A DNA stretch of 63,514 nt from an uncultured Anaerolineales bacterium (lineage in GTDB: Bacteria; Chloroflexota; Anaerolineae; Anaerolineales; UBA6663). A program made the translations under genes and the position numbers. The stretch spans positions 1 to 63,514 of the forward strand of contig CALFZO010000101.1 of assembly GCA_937952305.1 (NCBI GenBank), read 5' to 3'. The notes below the pieces were generated by a model that ran no database searches, was not told where the DNA came from, and saw only the letters and a program-made list of their open reading frames with translations. This document shows, one piece after another, positions 55,972 through 63,514 of the stretch; position 1 is the stretch's first letter; the number at the start of each line of letters is the position of its first letter.

Positions 55972-58203
55972 ATGGTGGTGAAGAACTTGTGGCGGCGCAA
56001 GACGCGCACGGCCCTGACGCTGCTCGGCGTGGCGGTCGGCGTGGCCGCGGTCGTGGCCCTGTCCGCCTTCGGCGAGGGCATGGCCACCGGCTATGCCGGC
56101 CTGTTCGCGTCGACGGACGCGGATCTGACGGTGGCCGAGAAAGACGCCTACATGCTCATGCTGAGCACCGTGGACGCCGACCTGGCCGAAGCCCTGCGCC
56201 AACTGCCCGGCGTCGAGCGGGTGGCCGGCAAAGTCGCCACCATGGCGAACGTCCCCGGCCTGCCCTATTTCATCGTGGCCGGCGAAGACCCGGCCGGCTT
56301 CGCCATCGCCCACTACCGCCTGATCGCGGGCGGGCCGCTGACCGGGCGCAAACAGATCCTGCTCGGCCGGACCACGGCCGAGAGCCTGGGCAAGGGGGTG
56401 GGCGACGCGTTCGTGCTGGCCGAGCAGATCTACCGCGTGGCCGGCGTGTACGAGACCGGCGACACGCTCGAGGACGGCGGGGCCGTCATCAGCCTGAGCG
56501 ACGCCCAGCGCGCCTTCGACATGCGCGGCCAGGTGAACTACTTCGTCCTCAAGCTGCGCGACCCGCGCCAACTGGACGCCGTGCGCGCCGAGATCACGGC
56601 CCGCTGGCCGGAGCTGACCGCCACGCGTTCGGGCGAGGCCACCGAGCAGACGCAGATGCTGAGCGTATTCAGCTCGTTCGGCCTGTTTGTCGGCCTGCTG
56701 GCGGCCCTGGTGGGCGGGCTGGGCATGATGAACACCGTGCTGATGAGCGTCATCGAGCGCACGCGCGAGATCGGCGTGCTGCGCGCGCTCGGCTGGACGC
56801 GCCGGCGCGTCATCGGCCTGATCCTGGGCGAGGCGCTGGTGCTGGCGCTGGCCGGCGGCGTGCTCGGCCTCGGGCTGGGGGCCGGCCTGGTGGCGCTGAT
56901 CGGACGCATCCCGGCGGTGGCCACCATCCTGCAAGGCGTGCTCGCGCCGACCATCTTCTTCCAGGCGCTCGGCCTGGCCGTGCTGCTCGGCCTGGTGGGC
57001 GGGTTGTACCCGGCCTGGCGCGCCTCGCTGCTGGAGCCGGTGGAGGCCATGCGCTACGACAGCGGCGCGGGCGGCGCCCAGCCGCACTGGCTGCCGCGGC
57101 TGCCCGGCGGCGGCGCCCTGCGCAATCTCTGGCGGCGCCCGGCGCGCACGCTGGTGACGCTGGCCGGGCTGGGGCTGGGCGTCGGCTTCATCGTCGCCCT
57201 GCTCGGCATGGCCGAGGGCGTGGTCGGCGCCTTCGATCAGCTCTCGCGGGCCGGCCAGATCGACCTGATGTGCCAGCAGGCCGGCGTCTCGGATATGTCC
57301 CTGTCCGAGATCAGCGAACGCACCGCCGAGCAGCTGCGCCTGCGCCCCGAAGTCCGCTCGGTCTCACGCATCCTGCTCGGCTTCCCGAGCACGGCCGAGA
57401 CGCCGTTCCTGATGCTGTTCGGCCTGGACCCGCGCGAGGAGTACATCCGGCACTACCAGATCCGGGCCGGACATCTGCCGCAGCGCGACCACGAGATCGT
57501 GCTGGGGCAGCTGGCCGCCGACAACATGCAGAAGCAGCTCGGCGACGAGCTGCGCATCGGCACGACCACGTTCACGATCGTGGGCCTGTACGAGAACGGC
57601 TCGCCCTATGAAGACATGGGCGGGATGATCTGGCTGCGCGCCGCCCAGGACCTGCTGAACAAGCCGCATCAGCTCTCGTTCGTGGGCCTCGCCCTCAAGG
57701 AGCCGAGCCAGGCCGAGGCCCTGGCGCCGGTCCTGGAGGCCCGTTTCCCGGAGATCACGGCCCACACGGCCGCCTCGCTGCGCACACGCACCCAGGACCT
57801 GCAAACGCTGTACGCGGTGCTGAACGCGCTGATCGCGGTGACGCTGCTCCTGGGCGGGGTGGTGATGACCAATGCCATGCTGATGAGCGTCTTCGAACGC
57901 ACGCAGGAGATCGGCGTGCTGCGCGCGCTGGGCTGGACGCGCGCGCGTGTGGTGGGGCTCGTGCTGGTGGAGTCGTTGGCGCTGAGCGCGCTCAGCACGC
58001 TGATCGGCCTCGGGATCGGCGTGGGCCTCAGCCACGCCCTGACGCTGGCGCCCGACATCGGCGGCTACCTGCAGCCGCTCTTCCCGCCCAGCCTGTTCGG
58101 GCAGGTCACGGCCCTGGCGCTGGGTCTGGGCACCCTGGGCGGCGTTTACCCGGCCTGGCGCGCCGCCGGCCTGCGGCCAATCGAAGCGCTGCGCTATGAG
58201 TGA
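55972..58203 (+). CDS. FtsX/MacB-type ABC transporter permease with duplicated halves
   Basis: This 743-residue permease consists of two similar halves. Each begins with (K/R)NLWRR-(K/A)RT-(A/V)TL-G and a helix, then an extracytoplasmic MacB_PCD domain, and ends with three helices containing (I/F)ER T-EIGVLRALGWTR-RV, the FtsX core. The halves start at about residues 1 and 378. Each ends in a GG(L/V)YPAWRA-(S/G)L-P-EA(M/L)RY signature. It would form a transporter as one chain with the ATPase encoded 30 bases downstream, for lipoprotein, lipid or peptide extrusion. The ATG at 55972 begins MVVKNLWRRKTRTALTLLGV. Upstream codons are antisense to glnA. Confidence 0.9.
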   Translation: MVVKNLWRRKTRTALTLLGVAVGVAAVVALSAFGEGMATGYAGLFASTDADLTVAEKDAYMLMLSTVDADLAEALRQLPGVERVAGKVATMANVPGLPYFIVAGEDPAGFAIAHYRLIAGGPLTGRKQILLGRTTAESLGKGVGDAFVLAEQIYRVAGVYETGDTLEDGGAVISLSDAQRAFDMRGQVNYFVLKLRDPRQLDAVRAEITARWPELTATRSGEATEQTQMLSVFSSFGLFVGLLAALVGGLGMMNTVLMSVIERTREIGVLRALGWTRRRVIGLILGEALVLALAGGVLGLGLGAGLVALIGRIPAVATILQGVLAPTIFFQALGLAVLLGLVGGLYPAWRASLLEPVEAMRYDSGAGGAQPHWLPRLPGGGALRNLWRRPARTLVTLAGLGLGVGFIVALLGMAEGVVGAFDQLSRAGQIDLMCQQAGVSDMSLSEISERTAEQLRLRPEVRSVSRILLGFPSTAETPFLMLFGLDPREEYIRHYQIRAGHLPQRDHEIVLGQLAADNMQKQLGDELRIGTTTFTIVGLYENGSPYEDMGGMIWLRAAQDLLNKPHQLSFVGLALKEPSQAEALAPVLEARFPEITAHTAASLRTRTQDLQTLYAVLNALIAVTLLLGGVVMTNAMLMSVFERTQEIGVLRALGWTRARVVGLVLVESLALSALSTLIGLGIGVGLSHALTLAPDIGGYLQPLFPPSLFGQVTALALGLGTLGGVYPAWRAAGLRPIEALRYE

Positions 58204-58233
58204 GGCCGGCCAGCCCGGTCACGGACAAACCCT

Positions 58234-59055
58234 ATGAGCACACCGGCCCCGGTCGTCGAAACGCACCATCTGGTCAAGGTCTACGGCGATGGCGCGGCCG
58301 TGCGCGCGCTGGACGACGTCAGCCTGAGCGTGCGCGCCGGCGAGTTCGTGGCCATCGTCGGGCCGAGCGGCTCGGGCAAGTCCACGCTCCTGCACGTGCT
58401 CGGCGCGCTGGACCGGCCGACCAGCGGCGAGGTCTGCCTTAACGGCACGGCGCTGCGCCAGGTGCGCAACCTGGACCGTTTCCGCAGCCAGATGATCGGC
58501 TTCGTCTTCCAGATGCACAACCTGATCCCGACCCTGACGGCGCTGGAGAACATCGAAGTGCCGATGGCCGAGACCCGCCTGAGCGGCCGCCAGCGCCGCG
58601 AGCGCGCCCAGGCTCTGCTGGGCCTGGTGGGGCTGGGCCAGCGCGGGCACCATCTCCCCAACGCCATGTCCGGCGGCGAACGCCAGCGCGTCGCCATCGC
58701 CCGGGCGCTGGCCAACCGGCCGGCCCTGCTGCTGGCCGATGAGCCGACCGGCAACCTGGATTCGCGGACGACCAACGAGATCATGGATCTGCTGGCCGAG
58801 TTGAACCGCAGCCAGGGCATGACGCTGATCGTGGTCACCCACAACCCTCAGGTGGCGGGCGCGGCCAACCGCGTGGTCACGCTGCGCGACGGCCGCGTCC
58901 AGTCGGATATCGCCTTCGACAGCCGCTATGAGAAGGACCTGATCGACCTCAAGCATTCCCTGCTCGGGCGCGCCATCGTGGAGGGGCAGGCTGATCTGCC
59001 GGCGGAGCTGCAGGCGGTGGCGCCGGCGCTGCGGCAGCTTCTGGAGAAAGTCTGA
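58234..59055 (+). CDS. ABC transporter ATPase, LolD/MacB type
   Basis: This 273-residue ATPase has Walker A GPSGSGKST, Q-loop FVFQMHNLIPTLTALENIEV, signature MSGGERQR, Walker B LLLADEPTGNLD and switch His VVTHN. The FQ-hNL-P-LTALEN segment is typical of LolD/MacB/FtsE ATPases that pair with FtsX-like permeases, such as the one 30 bases upstream. A 40-residue C-terminal extension follows (YEKDLIDLKHSLLGRAIVEG). Confidence 0.94.
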   Translation: MSTPAPVVETHHLVKVYGDGAAVRALDDVSLSVRAGEFVAIVGPSGSGKSTLLHVLGALDRPTSGEVCLNGTALRQVRNLDRFRSQMIGFVFQMHNLIPTLTALENIEVPMAETRLSGRQRRERAQALLGLVGLGQRGHHLPNAMSGGERQRVAIARALANRPALLLADEPTGNLDSRTTNEIMDLLAELNRSQGMTLIVVTHNPQVAGAANRVVTLRDGRVQSDIAFDSRYEKDLIDLKHSLLGRAIVEGQADLPAELQAVAPALRQLLEKV

Positions 59056-59057
59056 GG

Positions 59058-60074
59058 TCAGCGGTCGGCCGCTTGGAGCGCGCCCAGCGCCCGCAGAGTC
59101 ACCCACGGATTGGGCTGTTTCTTGGCCCCGAACTCGGCCCAGGTCTTGCCGGCGTAGTCGTACTCCAGCGCCCAGCGCCCGCGCTCATCCTGTTTATCCA
59201 GCACGCACTGCCAGGCCCGCGCCAGGCGGCGGTCGCGGCCATACCCCAGGCCGGCCAGCGCCGCCACGAGCTGCAGCAGGTCGGTGACGTAGAACACCGG
59301 GAAGCCGAACTTCCACCAGTTGCCGCTCGGCTTGGCGCTGTACCCGCTGGGGTAGGCGGCCGTGGCCGGATCAACGCTGAAGAGGAACTCCACGCCCTGC
59401 TTGATCGCGCGCTTGATCAGCGGCGTCCGGCGCGCCGCCGGCCAGACGCTGAAGGCCTGGAGCACCTTGACCGCGCCCCAGGCGCAGGCGCGTTTGTCAT
59501 TGGCCCCGCACGCGAACAACGGCCCGCATTTGCCGGCATAGTAACGGCGCGCGGCCGACCGGTCCGTGAGCGGCGCGACGCCCTCGCCGGTGACGCTGCG
59601 CGCCATCCACTCGTAGGCCGCGTCCAGCCGCGCATCGGTGCAGCCCAGCGTCACCAACGCCCAGCTCAGGTTGCCCTGCAGGCAATCGGCCGTGCCGGAG
59701 GGCGCGCCGGAGGCCGTGAACTGGCCGCCCTCGGCCAGGGCCTGGTCCAACACGTAGGCGCAGGCCTGGGCCACGCGCGGCTCGTGCTCGGCCGACGCGC
59801 CCAGTTGGGCGAGCATGATCAGCGCCCACACCGTGGAGCGATACTTGGGGTTATAGCCCGGCCCCGGCGTCACCCAGAAGCCGGCCGGGTCCAGGCGGGC
59901 CAGTAACGCCGCGATCGGTCCGCGCGTGTAGGCGTGCCGGCGCGCGGCCAGCAGCTCGGGGTCATCCGGCGGCCGCTCGAGCACATCGCGCAGCGCCAGG
60001 TAGCGCACGCCGGGCGGCTCGGCTTCCAGGAGCCAGGGCAGCGGATCGCCGCGCAGTTGCGTTTGCCATGTCAT
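59058..60074 (-). CDS. Terpenoid-cyclase-fold (alpha/alpha barrel) protein of unknown activity
   Basis: This 338-residue protein consists of paired helices with repeats such as YRSTVWALIMLAQLGAS, LQGNLSWALVTLGC and ACAWGAVKVLQAFSVWPA, the pattern of squalene/prenyltransferase-type alpha-alpha barrels. A catalytic DXDD is not seen. Cys residues at about 145-200 (TADCLQGN, GKCGPLFACGANDKRAC) may bind metal. Homologues are sometimes labelled squalene cyclase or nitrogen-fixation protein by automatic transfer, and neither is supported here. The ATG at 60074 is preferred, with GGAGG eight bases upstream. It is followed by the LolD-type gene in convergent orientation, two bases apart. Confidence 0.65.
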   Translation of the reverse strand: MTWQTQLRGDPLPWLLEAEPPGVRYLALRDVLERPPDDPELLAARRHAYTRGPIAALLARLDPAGFWVTPGPGYNPKYRSTVWALIMLAQLGASAEHEPRVAQACAYVLDQALAEGGQFTASGAPSGTADCLQGNLSWALVTLGCTDARLDAAYEWMARSVTGEGVAPLTDRSAARRYYAGKCGPLFACGANDKRACAWGAVKVLQAFSVWPAARRTPLIKRAIKQGVEFLFSVDPATAAYPSGYSAKPSGNWWKFGFPVFYVTDLLQLVAALAGLGYGRDRRLARAWQCVLDKQDERGRWALEYDYAGKTWAEFGAKKQPNPWVTLRALGALQAADR

Positions 60075-60102
60075 CGCCACTTCCTCCCCAGGCGCGGCGC
60101 CG

Positions 60103-61083
60103 TCAATCCACGGCGCTCGGCGGCCCGGTTTGCGGCCGCAGCCGGGTCAGCACCGCGCGATGATCCGAGTGCGGGCCGCCGGGCGCGTCCACGTGCTGTG
60201 TCTCCACCACCTGCCAGTGAGCGGGCCGGGAGTGCAGGAAGACGTAGTCCAGGCGGTGCCGGCGCAGCAGCCGGCCCCCCGGCCAGCGCAGCTCGTGCGT
60301 CGTCGCGTCGGCGTGCGGATGCAGATGCCGGAACGTATCCAGCCACAGCCGCTGTGTGTGCTGGATCTGGGGCCGGTGCTCGGGCGCGTTAAAGTCCCCG
60401 CCAATGACGGCCGCGCGCCCGGCCGCGGCCGCGGCCACCCAGCGGCGCAGCTGGGCCAGCTGGACGGCGTTGTGGCCGCGGCTCAGACCCAGGTGCGCCG
60501 AGAACGCCAACAGCCGCCCAAACGGCGTTTGCACCTCCACGCCCACGGCCAGCCGCCGGACGAACGGGTTGGCGCCGTGGCCGAGTTGGCGCAGGCGCGG
60601 GTGAGCGAGCGGATAGCGACTGAGGATCGCCAGGCCCTCTTCAAAGCCGAGCGCGGCCGCGTGGCCGTTGGCACGCGCATAGAGGCAGGCCATCCGCAGG
60701 CGCCCGGCCAGCCACTCGTCGGCGCGCAGCTCCAGTGTGCGCGCCACCTCTTGCAGCAGCACCACGTCCACGCCTTCAGCCGTCACCAGCTGCGCCACCG
60801 CTTCCAGCCGCTCGGGCCAGGTGCGCTGGCGCGGCCAGTCGTGCCACAGGTTGGCGCTCAGGACGGTGAGCTGGGCGCTGGCAGGTGCAGCGAGAGGCGG
60901 CTCGGGGAGAAAGTGCAGCCGGCCGGCCGGCTCGGCGGCGGCGGCGGCGCGGCGCGCCAAGGGCCGCAGCCAGCGCAGGCCCGGCCACGCGAACACGCGC
61001 CGGCCGAACGGCCGCAGCTGCCACACCCGCAGCGACGCGGGCGGCACCTGCGCGTCGACGTTGAGCTCGAAGATCTCGGACAC
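60103..61083 (-). CDS. Endonuclease/exonuclease/phosphatase family protein
   Basis: This 326-residue protein has the EEP fold: LTVLSANLWHDW (about 73-84), VDVVLLQEVART with the metal Glu, HLGLSRGHN, AAVIGGDFNAPEH, LDYVFLHS and a final GGPHSDHRAVLTRL with the catalytic Asp-His. The first 70 residues contain basic segments and no clear signal. Members cleave phosphodiesters in nucleic acids, inositol phosphates or sphingomyelin. The neighbour upstream, a CDP-alcohol phosphatidyltransferase gene ending nine bases before, hints at lipid head-group work but does not prove it. The start codon is GTG. Confidence 0.85.
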   Translation of the reverse strand: MSEIFELNVDAQVPPASLRVWQLRPFGRRVFAWPGLRWLRPLARRAAAAAEPAGRLHFLPEPPLAAPASAQLTVLSANLWHDWPRQRTWPERLEAVAQLVTAEGVDVVLLQEVARTLELRADEWLAGRLRMACLYARANGHAAALGFEEGLAILSRYPLAHPRLRQLGHGANPFVRRLAVGVEVQTPFGRLLAFSAHLGLSRGHNAVQLAQLRRWVAAAAAGRAAVIGGDFNAPEHRPQIQHTQRLWLDTFRHLHPHADATTHELRWPGGRLLRRHRLDYVFLHSRPAHWQVVETQHVDAPGGPHSDHRAVLTRLRPQTGPPSAVD

Positions 61084-61092
61084 GCCCCAGCC

Positions 61093-61623
61093 TCAGCGGC
61101 GCAGCCGGCGCATGGCGTCCAGGAAGCCGGGCACCACCTCGCGCGGGAAGCGCGGCCACGTCACACCGACGGCAGCCAGGATCCAGACCAGCAGCCCCAA
61201 GCCGGCCAGGGGCGCCTGGGCCACGGCGACGAGGATGAACCAGGCGTAGATCGGGGCCTGAAACAACATCCCCAACGCGCGCGGCAGGCCGTGCAGGCGC
61301 TGGTAAATGACGGCCCAGGCCAGGAGGTAGGCGCCGGCCAGCCACGGGTTCACCAGGTTGACCCCCAGCAGGTAGACCAGCAGCCCGACCGAGACCAGCA
61401 TGTCGACCGCGAGGTCGTGGTCGCCGATCCAACTGTGCGCGCCGCGCGGATCACGGCGCGCGAACAGCCCGTCCAGGTTATCGCCGGTCCAATCCAAGAT
61501 GAGCAAGCCGACCGCGAGGAGCAAGTGGCCGGGCGGGCGCGCCAGCCCCAGCCCAGCCAGGGCTAGGGCGATCAGCCCGCGCGCGAGGGTGATGGCATCG
61601 GCGATCTGCTTGGCGCCGGGCAT
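61093..61623 (-). CDS. CDP-alcohol phosphatidyltransferase family protein
   Basis: This 176-residue membrane enzyme with about five helices would transfer a phosphatidyl group from CDP-diacylglycerol to an alcohol. The motif is DWTGDNLDGLFARR...GDHDLAVD (about residues 42-75). It holds the D-x-x-D-G-x-x-A-R core and two downstream Asp, but the spacing after the Gly differs by one from the textbook form. The ATG at 61623 has GGGAGGTG six bases upstream. The frame is open further left, but that part lacks membrane character. Usual products would be phosphatidylglycerol- or inositol-phosphate-type lipids. Confidence 0.78.
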   Translation of the reverse strand: MPGAKQIADAITLARGLIALALAGLGLARPPGHLLLAVGLLILDWTGDNLDGLFARRDPRGAHSWIGDHDLAVDMLVSVGLLVYLLGVNLVNPWLAGAYLLAWAVIYQRLHGLPRALGMLFQAPIYAWFILVAVAQAPLAGLGLLVWILAAVGVTWPRFPREVVPGFLDAMRRLRR

Positions 61624-61852
61624 GACACACCTCCCCATACCTGTCCCACCTACACCATCAGCATACACCTGTCCGCCGAACATGACGGTTAGGGCGTCGA
61701 GCCGCCCTGCCGCCGCCCACGGGGACGCGGCCGGTTGGCCGCGCTGCTGGCACTCTGGCCACGGCGGCGTCTGCGCCGACCATAATCCGAACAACGTGGA
61801 AAGGAGTATATTAAGAGGCGACCCTTAGCCCGCGGTTGAAACGGAGTCCGCT

Positions 61853-62692
61853 ATGACCGTTCGTGTCGTCACCGACAGCACTTGTGATCTGCCCCCGGCC
61901 CTGGCCGCCGCGCACGGCATTGAAGTCATCCCGGTCTACATCAACGTCGGCGAGCGCGGCTATTTGGATGGCGTCGACCTGACGCGGACCGAGTTCTACG
62001 CGCGCCTGCCGGCCTACGACCCGCCGCCCACCACCGCCTCCCCCGGCCCGGAGCCGTTCCGCCAGACCTACGCGACGCTGGCGGCCGACGGCGCTGATGA
62101 AGTGATCTCGATCCACGTGGCCGCCAACCTGAGCACCGTCTGCAACGTGGCCACGGCCGCGGCCCGGGAGGTGACCCGCCCGCGCGTCACGATCGTCGAT
62201 TCGCAGCAGGTCAGTGTGGGGACGGGGTTCCTGGCGCTGACGGCCGCGCGCCTGGCCGCGGCCGGCCGCACGGCGGCCGAGATTGTGGCGGCGCTGCCGG
62301 ACCAGATCCGGCGCACGCGCGTCTTCGCCGCGCTGGATACGCTGGAGTACCTGCGGCGCAGCGGCCGCGTCAACGCGCTGGTCGCCGGCCTGGGCAGCCT
62401 GCTGCAGATCAAACCGATCCTGACGATTCACAAAGGCGTGATCCACTCGGACCGGGTGCGGACCCGGTCGCAGGCCGTGCAGCGGATCATCGACCTGCTG
62501 CAGGCCCGCGCGCCGCTGGCGCACCTGGCGGTGCTGCACACCGGCGCCCGGGCGCGGGCCGAGGCCTTGCTGGCCCAGGTGCGCCACCTGGCGCCGCCCG
62601 GCGATGTTCCGATCCTCGAAGTGACCCCGGCCATCGGCACGCACGTCGGCCCGGAGGGCCTGGGCCTGGCCTGCGTCGGCGCGGCGGGCTGA
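61853..62692 (+). CDS. DegV family fatty-acid-binding protein
   Basis: This 279-residue protein binds a fatty acid and in Firmicutes serves fatty-acid kinase as FakB. It begins VRVVTDSTCDLPPALAAAHG. Further segments are PTTASPGPEPFRQTYATLAA, ISIHVAANLSTVCNVATAAA, VTIVDSQQVSVGTGFLALTA and LQIKPILTIHKGVIHS, with the ending TPAIGTHVGPEGLGLACVG. Here no fakA is adjacent. GGAG stands about eight bases before the ATG, and a TATATT box lies near 61808. It converges on the histidine kinase gene. Confidence 0.93.
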   Translation: MTVRVVTDSTCDLPPALAAAHGIEVIPVYINVGERGYLDGVDLTRTEFYARLPAYDPPPTTASPGPEPFRQTYATLAADGADEVISIHVAANLSTVCNVATAAAREVTRPRVTIVDSQQVSVGTGFLALTAARLAAAGRTAAEIVAALPDQIRRTRVFAALDTLEYLRRSGRVNALVAGLGSLLQIKPILTIHKGVIHSDRVRTRSQAVQRIIDLLQARAPLAHLAVLHTGARARAEALLAQVRHLAPPGDVPILEVTPAIGTHVGPEGLGLACVGAAG

Positions 62693-62699
62693 AGCGGCC

Positions 62700-63514
62700 T
62701 CAGGCCGGCGCGGCGGCCGGCAGTTCCAGGCGGATCGTCGTCCCGCGGCCCACGCCGCTTTCGGCCGTGATCTGGCCGCCGTGCGCGACGACCAGGTTGC
62801 GCGCGATCGCCAGGCCGAGCCCCATCCCGCGCGACTCATCGGACTTGTAAAAGCGGTCGAAGATGTGCGGGAGCACGTCCGGCGCGATGCCGGCGCCCGT
62901 GTCCTGCACGGCCACGCTGACACGTCCGGCGGCCGGCATGTGCGCCAGCGTCACCGTCACCGTCCCGCCGGGCGGCGTGTAGCGCAGGGCGTTGGCGATC
63001 AGGTTGGTCAGTACCTCGCGCAGGCGGGTCGGGTCGAGGTCCAGCAGCGGCATTTCGCCGGCGACGTTCACGCGCAGGCTCACGCCAGCGGCCTCCGCCG
63101 CCACCTTGAAGGCCGTGACCGCCTCGGTCGCCAGGACCTCCAGGTCGGTCGGCTCGCGCTGGAGGCGCAACGCGCCGCTTTCGGCCAGCGACAGGGTGCG
63201 CAAGTCATCCACCAGGCGCGCCAGGACGCGCGTCTCCTCCAGGATCGTTTCCAGGTGCGCGTCGTCGCGCGGGTGGACGCCGTCCAGGAGCGCCTCCAGG
63301 TTGCCCTGGACCACGGAGAGCGGCGTGCGCAATTCGTGCGTCACGTCGGCCAGCAGGCGGCGGCGCTGCTCGTCATCGGCCTGCAGCCGGGTCGTCATCG
63401 TGTTGAAAGCGCGGGCCAATGCGCGCGCTTCTTCCGGTCCGCGCTCCGCCACGCGCGTCTGATAGTCGCCGCCCGCCACGCCCTCGGCCGCCTCCATCAC
63501 ATCGCCCAGCGGGG
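62700..63514 (-). CDS. Sensor histidine kinase, 5' end outside the window
   Basis: The visible 271 residues begin within a HAMP linker (PLGDVMEAAEGVAGGDYQTR, to about 48). The dimerisation and phospho-acceptor helix follows (LLADVTHELRTPLSVVQGNL, His in HELRTP). The ATP-binding domain has the N box LREVLTNLIANALRYTPPGG, G1 DTGAGI, the F box FDRFYKSDES, and G2 GMGLGLAIARNLVVAHGG. The frame continues past the right edge, where the membrane and sensor parts must lie. The partner regulator is presumably also outside. Confidence 0.93.
   Translation of the reverse strand, partial: PLGDVMEAAEGVAGGDYQTRVAERGPEEARALARAFNTMTTRLQADDEQRRRLLADVTHELRTPLSVVQGNLEALLDGVHPRDDAHLETILEETRVLARLVDDLRTLSLAESGALRLQREPTDLEVLATEAVTAFKVAAEAAGVSLRVNVAGEMPLLDLDPTRLREVLTNLIANALRYTPPGGTVTVTLAHMPAAGRVSVAVQDTGAGIAPDVLPHIFDRFYKSDESRGMGLGLAIARNLVVAHGGQITAESGVGRGTTIRLELPAAAPA

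Noticed and set aside
55765..57087. 440-codon upstream extension of the glnA frame
   Set aside because: It is antisense to the FtsX-type permease. The ATG at 55764 has AGGAGG at proper distance and matches glutamine synthetase N-termini.

Overview
The window is high-GC (roughly two thirds G+C), densely coded bacterial chromosome. It most resembles Chloroflexota, perhaps the Anaerolineae/Caldilineae side. The reasons are a single-chain glycyl-tRNA synthetase (alpha and beta fused), an rpoD/dnaG pair, peptide-binding lipoproteins with long Val/Glu/Thr-rich linkers, surface proteins with F/Y-L-P-L tails, a sortase and an LPXTG-type protein. There are no phage genes, insertion sequences, CRISPR arrays or rRNA. 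The assignment to phylum is inference. Codon use and base composition look even across the window.

Layout. 1-1.2 kb: 3' end of an FG-GAP surface protein converging on nuoA-nuoB. 1.4-6 kb: PIG-L deacetylase, primary sigma factor and DnaG primase. 6.1-10 kb: a STAND-type NTPase with TPRs and a membrane glycosyltransferase. 10-13.9 kb: fused glyQS and recO. 13.9-16.2 kb: a secreted protein joining two c-type haem sites to a CSLREA/beta-helix region. 16.4-26.4 kb: an HXXEE protein, then a long minus-strand run (glmU, CNNM/HlyC transporter, cdd, a membrane protein with a GGD-GRD motif, a C25 gingipain-like protease, an LPDTG protein, its likely sortase, a methyltransferase and a deaminase). 26.5 kb: tRNA-Gln(TTG). 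26.6-28 kb: a response regulator with a roadblock-like domain, carrying what looks like an antisense piece of recC inside its linker. 28.1-34.9 kb: a complete Opp/Dpp operon, with strong promoter, long leader and terminator. Its binding lipoprotein appears circularly permuted. 35.1-38.7 kb: an ECF sigma factor, a small protein, a catalytically dead ABC ATPase and a second binding lipoprotein. 38.9-43.7 kb: trmD, then divergently maf, a MecA-type penicillin-binding lipoprotein and rsgA. 43.8-54.4 kb: an LGFP-like repeat protein, an ATP-grasp protein, a coiled-coil protein with 135-bp tandem repeats, aconitase, a C39-like peptidase with SH3 domains and a beta-helix protein. 54.4-63.5 kb: glnA, a tandem FtsX/MacB permease with its ATPase, a terpenoid-cyclase-fold protein, an EEP phosphatase, a CDP-alcohol transferase, a DegV protein and a histidine kinase cut by the window edge.

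How the genes fit together. Much is housekeeping: transcription and replication initiation, translation, nitrogen assimilation, respiration and wall-precursor synthesis. A second theme is the cell surface: sortase with substrate and protease, beta-helix proteins, LGFP-like repeats, a transpeptidase and two peptide-uptake systems. This suits a single-membrane cell with an anchored surface layer.

The points most worth checking are the permuted OppA, the recC fragment, the sortase/LPDTG/C25 locus, the dead OppF paralogue, and maf and recO, which appear to be leaderless. The only stretch over 300 bases without a gene is 34671-35125. It holds the opp promoter and leader and otherwise nothing recognised.
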